From Arthrobacter sp. ISL-65 (GTDB lineage: Bacteria; Actinomycetota; Actinomycetes; Actinomycetales; Micrococcaceae): DNA of 64,000 bases. Under the pieces are notes generated by a model. It was not told the origin of the DNA. It saw only the letters and a program-made list of their open reading frames with translations, and ran no database searches. Position numbers and translations under genes: made by a program. The stretch lies in contig NZ_JAGGPN010000026.1 of assembly GCF_018613795.1 (NCBI RefSeq), forward strand, positions 1 to 64,000, in the 5' to 3' direction. Positions 63,547 through 64,000 of the stretch are shown here, one piece after another. Each line of letters starts with the position of its first letter. The stretch's first letter is position 1.

Positions 63547-64000
63547 TCAGCTCTCCAGGGCGGCAACCAGCTGGGCGATGCTGATCACGGGCAGTCCCTT
63601 TTCGTGCCCCAGTTCCAGCAGGCCCGGAAGCCTCATCATTTCACCGTCATCGGCGACGACTTCGGCGATGACACCAACTGGGGCGAGACCGGCAAGCTTC
63701 AGCAGGTCCACGGCAGCCTCGGTGTGGCCTGGACGTTGCCGCACTCCCCCATCAACTGCACGCAGGGGGAGCACATGGCCGGGACGGATCAGGTCTGCCG
63801 GACCGGAGGAAGGATCGGCAAGAACCCGGAGTGTCCGGGCCCTGTCGGTCGCGCTGATACCGGTCGTTGACTGGCCCGCAGCGTCCACAGTGATCGTGTA
63901 GGCGGTGCGGAGGGAGTCCTTGTTGTCCTCGGTCATCAGCGGCAGCTCCAAAGCATCTGCCAGTCCATTGGTCATCGGGGCGCACACGAAACCGCTGGAA
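63547..64000 (-). CDS. ribB: 3,4-dihydroxy-2-butanone 4-phosphate synthase, C-terminal part (truncated by window edge)
   Basis: The minus-strand frame continues past the window end. FVCAPMTNGLADALELPLM, AYTITVDAAGQSTTGISA, DRARTLRVLADPSSGPADLI and RPGHVLPLRAVDGGVRQRPGHTEAAVDLLKLAG are the hallmark segments of RibB, split here but adjacent. The enzyme converts ribulose 5-phosphate to 3,4-dihydroxy-2-butanone 4-phosphate plus formate. It ends with VISIAQLVAALES and no GTP cyclohydrolase II domain follows, so it is RibB alone. It converges with the SDR gene 24 bp away. Confidence 0.92.
   Translation of the reverse strand, partial: SSGFVCAPMTNGLADALELPLMTEDNKDSLRTAYTITVDAAGQSTTGISATDRARTLRVLADPSSGPADLIRPGHVLPLRAVDGGVRQRPGHTEAAVDLLKLAGLAPVGVIAEVVADDGEMMRLPGLLELGHEKGLPVISIAQLVAALES

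Overview
The window is high-GC DNA with dense operons, many GTG/TTG starts and purine-rich Shine-Dalgarno sites. It carries a mycothiol-type maleylpyruvate isomerase and an actinobacterial ben/cat cluster (benABCD-benR with catABC). These point to an aerobic soil actinobacterium, most likely in the Arthrobacter/Paenarthrobacter group; this is inference from gene content, not from a marker gene. No tRNA, rRNA, CRISPR array, phage gene or transposase was seen.

Layout. (1) 1-530: 3' end of a D-2-hydroxyacid dehydrogenase. (2) 531-1479: gene graveyard with a perfect hairpin and remnants of a lipid kinase and an AraC regulator. (3) 1480-22158: a catabolic island with an M20 amidohydrolase, two MHS-type MFS symporters, a dipeptide-type ABC importer with a permease-ATPase fusion, two YtcJ-type amidohydrolases, a LysR regulator, a ThDP-dependent 2-oxoacid enzyme, an aldehyde dehydrogenase, an APC permease and an aminotransferase. 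Four promoters here share one operator, ATGCC-N5-GGCAT, followed after exactly 18 bp by G-T-C/A-T-T-A/G-G. One copy lies in the leader of the LysR gene, so that protein is the likely regulator. The enzymes suggest hydrolysis of an acylated amino acid, transamination, decarboxylation of the 2-oxo acid and oxidation of the aldehyde to a carboxylic acid. (4) 22571-37873: aromatic acid degradation, with maleylpyruvate isomerase, benK, a LysR gene, benR, benDCBA, catABC and benE. This takes benzoate through catechol to muconolactone; BenC carries an extra GntR-type FCD domain. (5) 37927-43961: a stress/redox accessory cluster (aldo/keto reductase, cupin, XRE regulator, F420-type reductase, CMD protein, MFS pump) with a dead alcohol dehydrogenase and a truncated DUF2255 gene. 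(6) 44034-52315: a MazG-type pyrophosphohydrolase gene split in two. Its halves flank a 7.9-kb segment and each ends in the same 19-bp sequence. The segment holds a quinone oxidoreductase/TetR pair, a decayed monooxygenase, two membrane proteins, a small protein and a MalT-like LuxR regulator. (7) 52576-64000: a sugar or polyol operon with a split transketolase, FGGY kinase, two SDRs, RpiB, an RbsABC-type importer and a frameshifted SorC regulator. It is framed by two riboflavin-pathway genes, ribH (type 2) and ribB.

How it fits together: regions 3 and 4 could form one route from an acylated aromatic amino acid to benzoate and catechol, but the substrate is not proven by sequence. Region 7 is a self-contained pentose/tetritol-type module whose riboflavin-gene neighbours are unexplained.
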